DNA from: CAZTAO01 sp964611645
Lineage (GTDB): Bacteria > Armatimonadota > UBA5829
Length of the DNA: 64,000 bases
Direction: 5' to 3'
Assembly: GCA_964611645.1 (NCBI GenBank)
Contig: CAZTAO010000016.1
Location: 1 to 64,000, forward strand
How positions within the stretch are numbered: the stretch's first letter is position 1; every line of letters begins with the position of its first letter. Both the position numbers and the translations under genes were made by a program. The notes below the pieces were generated by a model. That model had not been told where the DNA came from. It saw only the letters and a program-made list of their open reading frames with translations, and ran no database searches. This document shows, piece by piece, positions 24,411 through 33,403 of this stretch.

Positions 24411-27400
24411 CTAAGGTGCGGGCAGCACCAGCTTGCAGGCGCTGGTGGCCTTTACCCAGTATGCCTGCCACGGCTGGAGGAGATCGGTGGCTCCCGCTCC
24501 GACCGATGCGTCTGCCACCAGGAAGTACGCCCCAGTGGTCGAGTTCCATCCCCATGCAAAGTTGGACAGGACATCGGCAGAGGCAGCCAGCGACTTCCGA
24601 ACCCCGGCAACCTCAACCTTGACTGCGTCTACGTCCCACTTCACTGGTTTGATGAACGGAACACCGATTATGTTCCAGCCACGCTTGAGGTCGATAGTCC
24701 GCTCGACATTCTGAGCAGGTATCGTGCCTACCGCGCTTCGGCCATCAGTGCTAAACGCTGCCCAGAAACCTCTTCCAGGGGCATTTTCCACGGGCGTGAA
24801 CCACGTAGCTGACTCGGGGTAACCGGAATATGCTCCGGTCTCCGGGCGATACATCTGCCAGTTGTTTGCAGAGAAACCAACCACCAATTTGGGGTCGGTG
24901 TAGTCAGGGATCACCGGGATGGAGACCATCGCGATGGCGTGCCATGCCGCCCCTGCGTTTGTCCTTACGAACGACACTTCCACGGTCTTCTGTGCTACAT
25001 TACCCGCTGTGTCTTCAGCTTCCAGCACAACTCGGTTAACACCTTCGGCCAAAGCAATGGTCGATGTGCTCCAAGTCGCAGTTCCCGCGCAAGCCGTCGG
25101 GGTCCCCCCCTCGAGATACCAGCTCATTCTGGAGGTGCCGGATGCGTCCGTGGCAGTTCCCGACAGGGTCAGTTCATTTGAGTTGCGGCTGAACTTGTCG
25201 AGGTTGCTTGGCTTCAGCACGCTTATCGCCGGGCCAGTATTGTCAACCTTGACGGTCGGGCTTGGGCCGTATGCCAGGGATTCGTTACCGGCGGTGTCCG
25301 CAGCGGTCCCTGCGGCAATGGATATTCCCAGCGACCCGTCGCCGCTGATGCCTGACATGGTTATTACTCGGTTCGTCTTGCCGGTTCCGGTTACAGCCAC
25401 TGTGCCATTGGCGGTGCCCGTCCGGTTCAGTGTGATGTCAGCAGCGGCTAGAGTCACTACCGCAGCGTCAGTGTATGTTACCGTGTAGGTAACAGGCCCA
25501 CTCTTTGTGCTGGAAGGCGAAGGCCCAGATACATTAAGGAATGGAGCCTCGCTGTCAACAGAGAACTTCGCGCTCGGACCCGCTGCTGCCGACCAGTTGC
25601 CAAGATTGTCCATCGCAGCGGAGGCAAGGATCGATATACCCAGTTGACCGCTGCCGGTAATGCTTGAGACGGTTACGGTCCTGTTCAGCAGTCCAACTCC
25701 GGACACTGTTACGACGCCGTTAGCCGTGTTTGTCTTGTTGAGTACAACCTTGGTGGAGTCGAGGGCAATCTTCGCCGAGTCGGTGAATGACAGGACATAG
25801 GTAACAGGTCCTGACGTAGTGGAAGTCACCGACGGTGGGCCAATAGTAACGACCGGCCCTTGATTGTCCACCAGAACAGTCTCACTCACCAACGACGCGG
25901 GAGATTCATTGCCCGCCAGGTCCACTGCAGAGCCGGCAGCCACGGAGATCGACAGTGTGCCGGTCCCGGTGATGTCGTTCAGCAATACCGTTCTCAGCGA
26001 GTTACCGGAACCGGATACGCTCGCTGTAGCCTTTGCAGTGCCTGTCTTATGCACGATGATATCAGACAGGGTCAGTGAGACCGATGTAGCATCGGGGTAC
26101 TCCAGGATGTAGCGGACTGGTCCGTGATTGGTCTTCGCCGGGTCAGGACCCACAATACCCACAATAGGCCCGGTGTTATCGACTGTAGTCGGATCGCTTG
26201 GTCCGGCGGCCAGCCCTGGGTTCCCGAGCGCGTCCAGTGCAGTGCCTGTCGCGAGCGAGATACTCAGCGTTCCGTCACCGGTGGTATTTGTGATCTCAAC
26301 ATATCTCAAGCCGGGGTCGCTGCCGGTAACGCTTACGATGCCTGCCGCTGTCCCGGTTGAGTTCAGACTAACGTCAGCAGCGCTGAGGCTAATGCTGGCT
26401 GCGTCGGCGTAGCTGACTGTGAAGACGACCGGGCCGCTTGTGGTCAGAGCGTCATCCGGCCCCGTGATTACAGGCTGAGGGCCGGTGTTGTCAACAACGA
26501 AGGAATCGCTAGGCCCGATAACTGGTGACGTGTTACCGATCGAGTCCACTGCAACTCCGGCGGCAAGAATGATGCTAAGCTCGCCGTCACCCGAGATATC
26601 GCTGATAGTGACTACTCTCTCAGCAGTGCCATCGCCGCTAACCTCCACTGTGCCATCCGCTGTCCCGGTCTTGTTGAGGGTCACCTCGGCAGAGGTCATA
26701 GCGACCGTGATGGCATCCGTGAATGTTACGGTGTAGGTGACAGGACCGCCTCGAGTCTCCGCCACGGAGGGCGCGCCGATCGTGATCGCGGGAGGCGTGC
26801 CATCATAGGAGACCTGGTTGTCCGTGCTTGTCGACGCGGCGTTCGGCGCCCCGATAGCGTTATGAACGCCATTCTTCGGGATGCTGACAATAACGGTTCC
26901 TGTACCCGTCATGCCGCTGATGGCTACATTGTAGGTCTTGCCGCTGCCGGTCACGGTGGCGACCTTTGTGCCGCCTGCGGTGCCGGAGATTGCTACGGCC
27001 TCACCCGTGAAGTCAACCATCGTCTGGTCAAAGACCGCCGTGAAGTTGATCACGGACCCATTGGTCGGGTCTGCCTGACCAGCCGCCTGGTTGATAGTAA
27101 CGGGAATAGGGTCTCCCTCAAGAATCGTGAAGCCATTCTCCAGGGTGTCAAACTGACCGTCCGGGTTGGTTACTGTGACATTCCACTGACCAGGTGCCTT
27201 GCCAGCTAGATTGAGGTCGCAGGTAATCTTCGCGGAAGTCGGCACGCTGACACTCGTGCCAACGATGTCACTCTCCCCAGCTTTGGACAGGACAACACTG
27301 GCTCCCGGGTTGAAGTTCGCTCCGGCCAGGTTGGTGATGGACAGCACACCATTGTTCAGGCCTGTCTTAGGCGTGATGGACAGTATCGATGGCGGCGGTG

Positions 27401-28451
27401 GGGCCAACTGGAATACCGATACAGCAAAGTGCTGTAGTCCCTCGTAGGCTCCGCCCCATGGCATTGTGTGGTCACTGTAGTCCCAGGTGTCATGGATATA
27501 GATCAAGCTGCCCGTGGTATTGTAGCCGTAGCCAACCATGGAGTGTCCGGAGACGTGTATCATCACAGGTCGGCCCGCGTCTATTTCCTTGACGAAGTCT
27601 CCGAATGTGAAGCCATTCGTAAGGCCGGAATAGCCCATTATGTACTGAGTGTAGTTGGCAGCGACTCGATATCCGCGAGACTCTACAAACTGCCGTAGCC
27701 CGTGGCACCCATCTCTGCTGGCGGGTTCGGCCCCCGAGAAGTCATACAGTCGTTCGCCGCTTGGATCCAGGTAGAACGACGTGGAGCCATCAACATTGGC
27801 GTATTTTGACTGGTTGGTACCCATGAAGTCAGCCGTGCAGTCTGCCCAAGTATGTTCAGTCCAATTGCCAACGTACGGGTCCGGGGCTTCACTCAGATAC
27901 TCAATCCAGTAGTCGTTGACGTGGCCCTTGGTGGCCAGACCATCATAGCCCTGGTGAGTGGCGCTGAGAGGGCATTCACCCGGGCCCCATGCGGCGTTGT
28001 TCATCGGCATGAGTCCGCTGTTGGTGGGGCCAGCGTACATATTGGTGTATTTGTTGTTGTCGTAGAATCCCATTATCATGGCGGCAGCGGTTGCCGAACA
28101 TCCGTAAGACCAGTCGAAGGCGGGCACCTTTGTGAGCGTCAGTATCCCAGTCATATCAACCGGAGGATTCACTGCCGCCGCCCTAAAGTTCGCGGGGGGT
28201 CTTCCCGGGAAAACCATCTCCACGACGGTCTTTCCGCTCTTATCGGTGAACTCCCGCGCCACGTACCGGCTCGCGGGCTGAAGTACGCTCGGATCCCACG
28301 ACGTTGGCGCGGTAATCACGCCCGGGGCCGCGGGGTTGCCCACGCTGCCGGTCGGCTGATCCGCGAACGCGGACGAAGCCAGCGCAACCCCAAGCAGCAG
28401 GAGGCAGGCAAGAAAAACCAAAGCTAATCTCATCTTCCGTGCACTATGCAT
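24411..28451 (-). CDS. Giant secreted C39-type peptidase with tandem beta-sandwich repeats
   Basis: A 1346-residue extracellular protein. Signal peptide to about residue 30 (ALASSAFA). Residues about 100-350 form a C39-like papain-fold domain: catalytic Cys118 in YGCSATAAAMIMGFYD, His303 in HVSGHSMVGYGYN, and IHDTWD near 319-324 for the third residue. An IPT/TIG-like domain (about 356-446) follows, then six tandem repeats of about 100 residues sharing GPVTYTVTYTDA, LNKTGTA, SGDGTLSISIAAG and DNTGP motifs, an Ig-like domain (about 1056-1145) and a 200-residue C-terminal domain rich in Trp. Cleavage target unknown; likely adhesion, self-processing or peptide degradation at the surface. Confidence 0.8.
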   Translation of the reverse strand: MHSARKMRLALVFLACLLLLGVALASSAFADQPTGSVGNPAAPGVITAPTSWDPSVLQPASRYVAREFTDKSGKTVVEMVFPGRPPANFRAAAVNPPVDMTGILTLTKVPAFDWSYGCSATAAAMIMGFYDNNKYTNMYAGPTNSGLMPMNNAAWGPGECPLSATHQGYDGLATKGHVNDYWIEYLSEAPDPYVGNWTEHTWADCTADFMGTNQSKYANVDGSTSFYLDPSGERLYDFSGAEPASRDGCHGLRQFVESRGYRVAANYTQYIMGYSGLTNGFTFGDFVKEIDAGRPVMIHVSGHSMVGYGYNTTGSLIYIHDTWDYSDHTMPWGGAYEGLQHFAVSVFQLAPPPPSILSITPKTGLNNGVLSITNLAGANFNPGASVVLSKAGESDIVGTSVSVPTSAKITCDLNLAGKAPGQWNVTVTNPDGQFDTLENGFTILEGDPIPVTINQAAGQADPTNGSVINFTAVFDQTMVDFTGEAVAISGTAGGTKVATVTGSGKTYNVAISGMTGTGTVIVSIPKNGVHNAIGAPNAASTSTDNQVSYDGTPPAITIGAPSVAETRGGPVTYTVTFTDAITVAMTSAEVTLNKTGTADGTVEVSGDGTAERVVTISDISGDGELSIILAAGVAVDSIGNTSPVIGPSDSFVVDNTGPQPVITGPDDALTTSGPVVFTVSYADAASISLSAADVSLNSTGTAAGIVSVTGSDPGLRYVEITNTTGDGTLSISLATGTALDALGNPGLAAGPSDPTTVDNTGPIVGIVGPDPAKTNHGPVRYILEYPDATSVSLTLSDIIVHKTGTAKATASVSGSGNSLRTVLLNDITGTGTLSISVAAGSAVDLAGNESPASLVSETVLVDNQGPVVTIGPPSVTSTTSGPVTYVLSFTDSAKIALDSTKVVLNKTNTANGVVTVSGVGLLNRTVTVSSITGSGQLGISILASAAMDNLGNWSAAAGPSAKFSVDSEAPFLNVSGPSPSSTKSGPVTYTVTYTDAAVVTLAAADITLNRTGTANGTVAVTGTGKTNRVITMSGISGDGSLGISIAAGTAADTAGNESLAYGPSPTVKVDNTGPAISVLKPSNLDKFSRNSNELTLSGTATDASGTSRMSWYLEGGTPTACAGTATWSTSTIALAEGVNRVVLEAEDTAGNVAQKTVEVSFVRTNAGAAWHAIAMVSIPVIPDYTDPKLVVGFSANNWQMYRPETGAYSGYPESATWFTPVENAPGRGFWAAFSTDGRSAVGTIPAQNVERTIDLKRGWNIIGVPFIKPVKWDVDAVKVEVAGVRKSLAASADVLSNFAWGWNSTTGAYFLVADASVGAGATDLLQPWQAYWVKATSACKLVLPAP

Positions 28452-28840
28452 AATTCCCCATCCCTCTGATCTAATTCATTACTCGGCGCTGCAGTCGTGG
28501 CAACCACTCCGAAGTGGAAGCCGTGCACAGTGATCGCTGCCACTAACACTGTAGCCTGGTGGGCGCCTTGTCCCACCGGTATGGATGTACGAATGAACCC
28601 GAAAAGACTTGGCAGAATGTGTCCTTTCGCCCAACGCAGTATCTTCCGAAGAACTCTTTGACTTTTGTAGCGATATATCCTTCTTTCAGCTTCACTGGAA
28701 TCACGGAATACTTACACATTCATTTCCCGACTACAGCAAGCCTGGGTGTTATCTGTGCATCACTGGGACATTGGCCTCATTTTGAGGTCTTAACTCACCA
28801 ACTGCTCAAGAGCCGGTAAGGGGCCTCCACAGCGCATCAG
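28452..28840 (-). other. Long non-coding leader of the giant protease gene, with hairpins
   Basis: No gene was found here. On the minus strand, downstream of the candidate promoter, there are three notable pairings: GGTGGG/CCCACC around an 8-nt loop (28558-28577), CAGTG/CACTG (28528-28551), and CCACT/AGTGG with flanking G-rich pairs (28496-28525). The last sits about 50 nt from the start codon. The arrangement resembles a structured regulatory leader, but no known riboswitch class was recognised. Confidence 0.35.
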
Positions 28841-28859
28841 AGAACTATTACGCGGGAAT

Positions 28860-28888
28860 AGGGTAACTCCCCAGGCGGCGCTTGTCAA
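28860..28888 (-). promoter_or_regulatory. Candidate promoter for the giant protease gene
   Basis: On the minus strand a perfect TTGACA (28883-28888), 17-nt spacer, and a weak -10 TACCCT (28860-28865). It implies a 5' leader of about 400 nt. Confidence 0.4.
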
Positions 28889-28946
28889 CTGGAAATCGCA
28901 ACTTTCCGAGCAATACCGAAACTCTTCCTCACGATTCACCCCGGTC

Positions 28947-28975
28947 TTGACAATCCGCCGCGATTATTGGACAAT
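28947..28975 (+). promoter_or_regulatory. Promoter of the SSS symporter gene
   Basis: TTGACA (28947-28952), 17-nt spacer, GACAAT (28970-28975), about 80 nt before the GTG start. It is divergent from the leader described for the protease gene. Confidence 0.6.
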
Positions 28976-29055
28976 CATACGAGCATTCCTGCAAGCGTGT
29001 GCGTTATCGCCTTAGCGCTTGTTTCCTTACTACTCAGGCACTCTGGAGGAAAACC

Positions 29056-30654
29056 GTGGAATTCGGAACCCTGAACTACGTAATACTGGTTGTATACCTC
29101 GCCCTGATGTTCTATATCGGCGTCAAGCTCTCCGGCAAGCAGGAGACCACAGACGATCTCTTCCTCGCCAAGCGCAGCATGCCCTGGATACTGGTAGGAA
29201 TGAGCATGTTCGCCTCAATGACCAGCGCTATCTCCTATATGGGAATACCTGGCCGGGCCTTTGAGGAAAATGCGAGTTTAGTGATAGGCGGAATTCTCAG
29301 CGTCATCATAGCTCCCGTTTTGGTCGTCTTGTTCTACCCGTTCTATCGCAAGCTCCACGTGACCACGTCTTATGAGTTCGTTGGTATGCGCTATGGGCCT
29401 GCGGGAAGATATGCTACCAGCGTTCTTTTCCTGTTCGCGAGATTCGGTTGGTTGGGCACGGCGGTATTTGCCCCTGCGCTCACTCTATCCATCACTTGCG
29501 GAGTGGACCTGACAATGTCGATCCTCCTGATGGGGGTAGTATCCATAGCCTACACGACCATCGGAGGGCTCGCTGCCGTCATCTGGACAGACGCGGCGCA
29601 ATACGTCCTGATGGTTGCAGGCGCAATATGGGTTGCGGTTGTCCTGTGTATGCAGGTTCCGGGTGGCGCTCCGGGAATACTGCACTACGCCGCGACTAAC
29701 AACCACGGAGTCGACCTCAGCTTCAAGTTTGACTGGTTCCAGATGAGCGCCCTGGCGGTTCTCATTGGAACGTTCTTCTCAATGATGCAGGACTACGGCA
29801 CCGACCAGGTCACGGTCCAGAGGCTGCTGGCTGCCAAGGACAACAAGGGCGTCACCAAGGCCGTTATATTCAACGGCTTCACGGACTTGCTGATGACGTC
29901 TCTCCTGGTATTCATTGGTCTTGGCATGTTCGCATACTATCAGATGAATGGTATCACGCTTCCGGCCAATATTACGGAAAAGGCTGACCGCGTGTTCCCA
30001 TACTTCATTATGCACGTGCTCCCCATGGGCGTTTCAGGACTCTTGGTGGTCGCGATCTACGCCGCTGCAATGTCGAGTATCAGCGCGGGAACCAACTCCG
30101 TTGTCACTGTTCTGATGAATGACCTTATGAAGCCATTCCGCAAAAAGGAGCACGTGACGGACGAAAAGAAGGACCTGCTGCTCGGTCGTGTGCTTACTAT
30201 CGCAGTAGGTATCCTGACTATCGGGATCGCATTTGTCGCGGGCCAGCAGAAATCGCTGCTGGATGCCTCGCAGACATTCCTGGGATTGTTTGCCGCGCCT
30301 GTGCTTTCTCTCTTCCTTCTAGGGATGCTTACCAGGCGAGCGCACTTCTGGGGATGGTTTGTTGGTGTCGTCTGCTCGATCAGCGGAACACTCATGCTGC
30401 GCTATGTGGACTATGTGACACCTATCCGTAACTTCCTGCACCTGCCGGCGGAACCTATACACTGGTTGTGGATATTCCCCGTTTCGTTCGCGATTGCGTT
30501 CGTGGTCGGGTACATCGCCAGTGTGATAATCCCCGCCCCGTTGGCACGACATGAGCTTACTATATGGGGTATGCACCTGCTCAAGCAGTGTGGACCGGAT
30601 GGTAAGGAGTATCCTGAGGAGCCCACTTGCCCGCCGGACGACACCGAGAAATAG
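29056..30654 (+). CDS. Sodium/solute symporter (SSS family)
   Basis: Na+-coupled importer in the inner membrane. The GTG at 29056 follows GGAGG by 6 nt, giving 532 residues with about 13 hydrophobic segments. The opening (LNYVILVVYLALMFYIGV) and the FLAKRSMPWILVGMSMFASMTSAISYMGIPG region are typical of the family, as is the later LVVAIYAAAMSSISAGTNSV. The likely substrate is a sugar or sugar acid since a GH4 glycosidase follows after 86 nt. A hairpin lies between the two genes. Confidence 0.88.
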   Translation: MEFGTLNYVILVVYLALMFYIGVKLSGKQETTDDLFLAKRSMPWILVGMSMFASMTSAISYMGIPGRAFEENASLVIGGILSVIIAPVLVVLFYPFYRKLHVTTSYEFVGMRYGPAGRYATSVLFLFARFGWLGTAVFAPALTLSITCGVDLTMSILLMGVVSIAYTTIGGLAAVIWTDAAQYVLMVAGAIWVAVVLCMQVPGGAPGILHYAATNNHGVDLSFKFDWFQMSALAVLIGTFFSMMQDYGTDQVTVQRLLAAKDNKGVTKAVIFNGFTDLLMTSLLVFIGLGMFAYYQMNGITLPANITEKADRVFPYFIMHVLPMGVSGLLVVAIYAAAMSSISAGTNSVVTVLMNDLMKPFRKKEHVTDEKKDLLLGRVLTIAVGILTIGIAFVAGQQKSLLDASQTFLGLFAAPVLSLFLLGMLTRRAHFWGWFVGVVCSISGTLMLRYVDYVTPIRNFLHLPAEPIHWLWIFPVSFAIAFVVGYIASVIIPAPLARHELTIWGMHLLKQCGPDGKEYPEEPTCPPDDTEK

Positions 30655-30682
30655 AGACCGATTGTAGCGGATTGTCCTACCC

Positions 30683-30710
30683 AAGACCCACGGCGCAAGC
30701 TGTGGGTCTT
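30683..30710 (+). terminator. Hairpin between the symporter and GH4 genes
   Basis: AAGACCCAC (30683-30691) pairs with GTGGGTCTT (30702-30710). The stem is strong but the following T-run is short, so partial termination is possible. Confidence 0.5.
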
Positions 30711-30740
30711 CCACTTTCAGTTGTATAACAGGAGTTGGCC

Positions 30741-32147
30741 ATGGCGAAGAAACAGGCAGAAAAGCACGAGAGCAACCCCATCAAGATCGCGTTCATAGGC
30801 GGAGGGAGCCAGAGTTGGGCGCCGACTATCATACGAGACATCGTCTTCAAGGATGGTATGGACAAGGCGGGGCTTGAGATACGACTGCTCGATACCGACA
30901 AGCCTCGCGCGAAGGCTATCGAAGGACTCTTCGCATCCGCCCTGAAGTCCTGGAAAGTAGACTACGCGAGCGTGAAGGCCTCCAAAAACAAGGAAGAAGC
31001 GCTCAATGGCGTTGACTTCGTGATCATCGCCATCTCCACCGGCAGACTCCCGGCTATGGAGCACGACGTGGCTGTACCGGAGAAATACGGCGTCTACCAC
31101 ACAGTTGGCGACACCGCAGGGCCGGGGGGATGGTCCAGAGCGCTGCGCAATATCCCCGTGTTTCAGGACTATGCGGAGGACATCAAGCGGCTTGCCCCCA
31201 ACGCATTCGTACTCAACTATACCAACCCCATGGCTGCGCTTACTTCGGTCTTGACTCGCAGTCTGGGCTGGGGGCGCGTGGTGGGGCTTTGCCACGGGGT
31301 ATTTGAGTCTCACGGCGAACTGATGCAGATATTCGACTTGAAAAGCGAGAAAGACCTCCAACTCACATTCGGCGGGGTCAACCACTTCTTCTGGATACTG
31401 GATTTCAAGGTCAAAGGCCAGCCGGGCTACCCGATGCTGCGCGAGAAGATGGGCAATGGCAGCTACCAGGACCTCATCACCAGCACCACACCCGACGCAA
31501 TGGGTTTCACCTCCAACCGCCTGCTTTGTTCGGAGTTGTTCAACGAATTCGGCTACCTGCCCTACGTCGGCGACAGGCACACCTCGGAGTTCGTCAGCCC
31601 GTTCACCAGCAACAAAGAGATAATGGAGCGGTTCAAGATAGTGCGGACGACCACCGAGGAGCGCGAGGGCTGGTACAAGGACGCTGAGAAGAAGATCAAG
31701 CTGTGGACCGAAGGCAAGAAATACGAAGGCAAGGCATTCAGCCGGAAGCCGTCTCGAGAGACCGCCGCGGACATCATCAAGGCAATCCACTTCAACGAAG
31801 GCTTCTCGGATGTGGTCAACACAGTCAATGTCGGCCAGATAGCCAACCTGCAGCGCGGGGCGGTGGTTGAGACTCCCGGCTACATAGACGGGTCGGGGAT
31901 CACGCCTCTTACTGTCGGACCGCTTCCTGAGCAGATCAGAGCGTTGGTAGCCCCACATGCGGCAGTGCAGGTCGAGACTGTTGAGGCTGCATTGTGCGGC
32001 GACCTTGAGCGGGCGCTTCGCGCCCTGATGATAGACCCAGCCTGCGCCCACCTGGCTCCGAGCGACATTCGCAAGATGGGTCTGGAGCTTCTGCAAGCCA
32101 ACCGCAAGTACCTGCCGCAGTTTGCGGTCTCTGATACCACCGATTAG
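30741..32147 (+). CDS. Glycoside hydrolase family 4 (NAD/metal-dependent)
   Basis: NAD+- and Mn2+-dependent glycosidase acting by a redox-elimination mechanism; family activities include alpha-galactosidase, alpha-glucuronidase and 6-phosphoglycosidase. The 468-residue product has the N-terminal NAD loop FIGGGSQSWAP near residue 17, the metal ligand Cys in GLCHGVFESHG and the His in FGGVNHFFWI. GGAG lies 6 nt before the ATG at 30741. It follows the symporter, so the two probably take up and cleave a sugar. The exact substrate cannot be told. Confidence 0.9.
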   Translation: MAKKQAEKHESNPIKIAFIGGGSQSWAPTIIRDIVFKDGMDKAGLEIRLLDTDKPRAKAIEGLFASALKSWKVDYASVKASKNKEEALNGVDFVIIAISTGRLPAMEHDVAVPEKYGVYHTVGDTAGPGGWSRALRNIPVFQDYAEDIKRLAPNAFVLNYTNPMAALTSVLTRSLGWGRVVGLCHGVFESHGELMQIFDLKSEKDLQLTFGGVNHFFWILDFKVKGQPGYPMLREKMGNGSYQDLITSTTPDAMGFTSNRLLCSELFNEFGYLPYVGDRHTSEFVSPFTSNKEIMERFKIVRTTTEEREGWYKDAEKKIKLWTEGKKYEGKAFSRKPSRETAADIIKAIHFNEGFSDVVNTVNVGQIANLQRGAVVETPGYIDGSGITPLTVGPLPEQIRALVAPHAAVQVETVEAALCGDLERALRALMIDPACAHLAPSDIRKMGLELLQANRKYLPQFAVSDTTD

Positions 32148-32189
32148 AAGAGCGAGTTCAGTTCTGTGCGCGGGCCCATTCCGATAGCC

Positions 32190-32275
32190 CTGAGTAGCCG
32201 CGAGGAACGAGCGGCGTATCGAAGGGCGGTTGCTCTACTTGCCCGTGCTTCGATACGGTCTGCGGACCTACTCAG
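32190..32275. repeat. Interspersed palindromic repeat
   Basis: CTGAGTAG (32190-32197) pairs with CTACTCAG (32268-32275), and GTATCGAAG (32216-32224) with CTTCGATAC (32248-32256), forming an imperfect palindrome of 86 bp between the GH4 gene and the TPP riboswitch. The core is of a type scattered through many bacterial genomes. It could end transcription from the GH4 gene. Confidence 0.6.
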
Positions 32276-32370
32276 CACTAGCGGTATTCTATTCCCGCAG
32301 AACTGAACTCACACACTAGCGCGCTGGAGTTGCCGGCTTGGGCGTGCTGTGCTACAATGTGTCGACGTAA

Positions 32371-32468
32371 ACCGCTAGGGGTGCTGGTTGAGCAAGCTGA
32401 GAGAAGCGGCATTTTCCGCTTCATCCCTTAGAACCTGATCCGGGTAATACCGGCGTAGGAAATGCGGA
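32371..32468 (+). promoter_or_regulatory. TPP riboswitch (THI-box)
   Basis: The aptamer hallmarks are in order: GGGGTGCTGG near 32378, GCTGAGA (32396-32402), the variable P3 arm, CCCTTAGAACCTGATCCGGGTAATACCGGCGTAGGAA from 32425 on, split here at CTGATC and CCGGGTAATACCGGCG. These are the conserved thiamin pyrophosphate contacts. It lies 120 nt upstream of the thiazole synthase gene, which fits feedback control of thiamin synthesis. Confidence 0.95.
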
Positions 32469-32557
32469 GATATCTAGATGCAATCTGAAAACCTCGCAAC
32501 AACTCTCTGTTTTCGGCGTGATCTGTTGTCGCCAATCCCCACAAAGCTCGACCACAA

Positions 32558-32581
32558 CCCCCTAAGCAACATGTCAGGGGG
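32558..32581 (+). promoter_or_regulatory. Hairpin masking the thi4 Shine-Dalgarno sequence
   Basis: CCCCCT (32558-32563) pairs with AGGGGG (32576-32581). The second strand is the likely ribosome site 6 nt before the GTG start, so it is a plausible translational switch for the TPP riboswitch. No U-run follows, which argues against a terminator. Confidence 0.55.
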
Positions 32582-32587
32582 AATCCA

Positions 32588-33358
32588 GTGCTGCAGAACA
32601 TATCTGACACCAAAGTCACACGCCTCATCATGCGCGACTACTTCCGGATGCTCGAGTCCAGTGTTGAATCCGACGTCATAATTGTCGGTGGAGGACCAAG
32701 CGGGCTTGTAGCAGGCTACACACTTGCCCAGATGGGCCGGAACGTAGTGGTCATGGAGAAGCGGATGTCACCCGGCGGGGGTATATGGGGCGGAGGCAAA
32801 GGCTTCAATCGGGTCATACTAGAGCCGGAAGTCCAGTACATCCTGGATGAGATCGGTGTAACAGCCACTGAGGTTGACGGGTACCTCGTGATCTCATCCG
32901 TTCTTCTAGCCTCGGCGCTCATCAAGAAAGCTGTCGAGAGCGGCGTGAAAGTGCTCAACCTCTTCTCAGTGGAAGACGTGTACTTCAACAGCGCCCGCGA
33001 ACTCGCCGGAGTAGTAGCCAACGACACAGCCTACAAGAACATCAACCTCCACGTAGACCCGCTCACGTTCACAAGCAAAGTGGTAATGGACAGCACGGGA
33101 CATGACGCCGTAGTCCTCAACTGCCTTGCCAAGCGGGGGATAGTGAAGATAAACGGTGAGGACACCATGAACGCGCAGCTTGGCGAACAGGGCGTCATAG
33201 ACGGCACCAGGGAAGTGTACCCAGGGCTGATCCTCACGGGCATGGCAGTCGCCCAGTTCAACGGCACTCCGCGGATGGGCCCGATCTTCGGCGGCATGCT
33301 GATCTCGGGAAAGAAATCGGCAGAGTTGGCAGAGGCGAAGCTCACGAGCAACGCCTGA
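32588..33358 (+). CDS. thi4: THI4-type thiazole synthase, sulfide-dependent His form
   Basis: Makes the thiazole moiety of thiamin from NAD and glycine with Fe(II). The 256-residue protein has the GGGPSGL FAD-like dinucleotide motif near residue 34, GGGIWGGGKGFN near 63-74 and GMAVAQFNGTPRMGPIFGGM near the end. The key position reads STGHDA with His172 instead of the Cys whose sulfur is sacrificed in yeast Thi4. Family knowledge says the His form uses free sulfide and turns over many times. The GTG start is set by GGGGG upstream. Controlled by the TPP riboswitch. Confidence 0.9.
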   Translation: MLQNISDTKVTRLIMRDYFRMLESSVESDVIIVGGGPSGLVAGYTLAQMGRNVVVMEKRMSPGGGIWGGGKGFNRVILEPEVQYILDEIGVTATEVDGYLVISSVLLASALIKKAVESGVKVLNLFSVEDVYFNSARELAGVVANDTAYKNINLHVDPLTFTSKVVMDSTGHDAVVLNCLAKRGIVKINGEDTMNAQLGEQGVIDGTREVYPGLILTGMAVAQFNGTPRMGPIFGGMLISGKKSAELAEAKLTSNA

Positions 33359-33370
33359 TGCGATGCTCAG

Positions 33371-33401
33371 CGCAGAGGCCGGTGTATCATCGGCCTCTGT
33401 G
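33371..33401. terminator. Bidirectional hairpin between thi4 and the GH39-like gene
   Basis: CAGAGGCCG (33373-33381) pairs with CGGCCTCTG (33391-33399), with two further pairs outside, around a 9-nt loop. It lies between two convergent genes. Confidence 0.65.
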
Positions 33402-33403
33402 CA

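Noticed and set aside
24924..26736. Plus-strand ORFs rich in Pro, Ser, Ala and Val over the giant protease gene
   Set aside because: They are frame shadows of the repeated beta-sandwich coding region.
28490..28580. Cobalamin or c-di-GMP riboswitch in the protease leader
   Set aside because: Short pieces recall GCCACTG-type or GEMM motifs, but the conserved core sequences of either class are not there.
28559..28819. 86-codon plus-strand ORF in the protease leader
   Set aside because: No Shine-Dalgarno and no recognised motif; it overlaps the hairpin region on the opposite strand.
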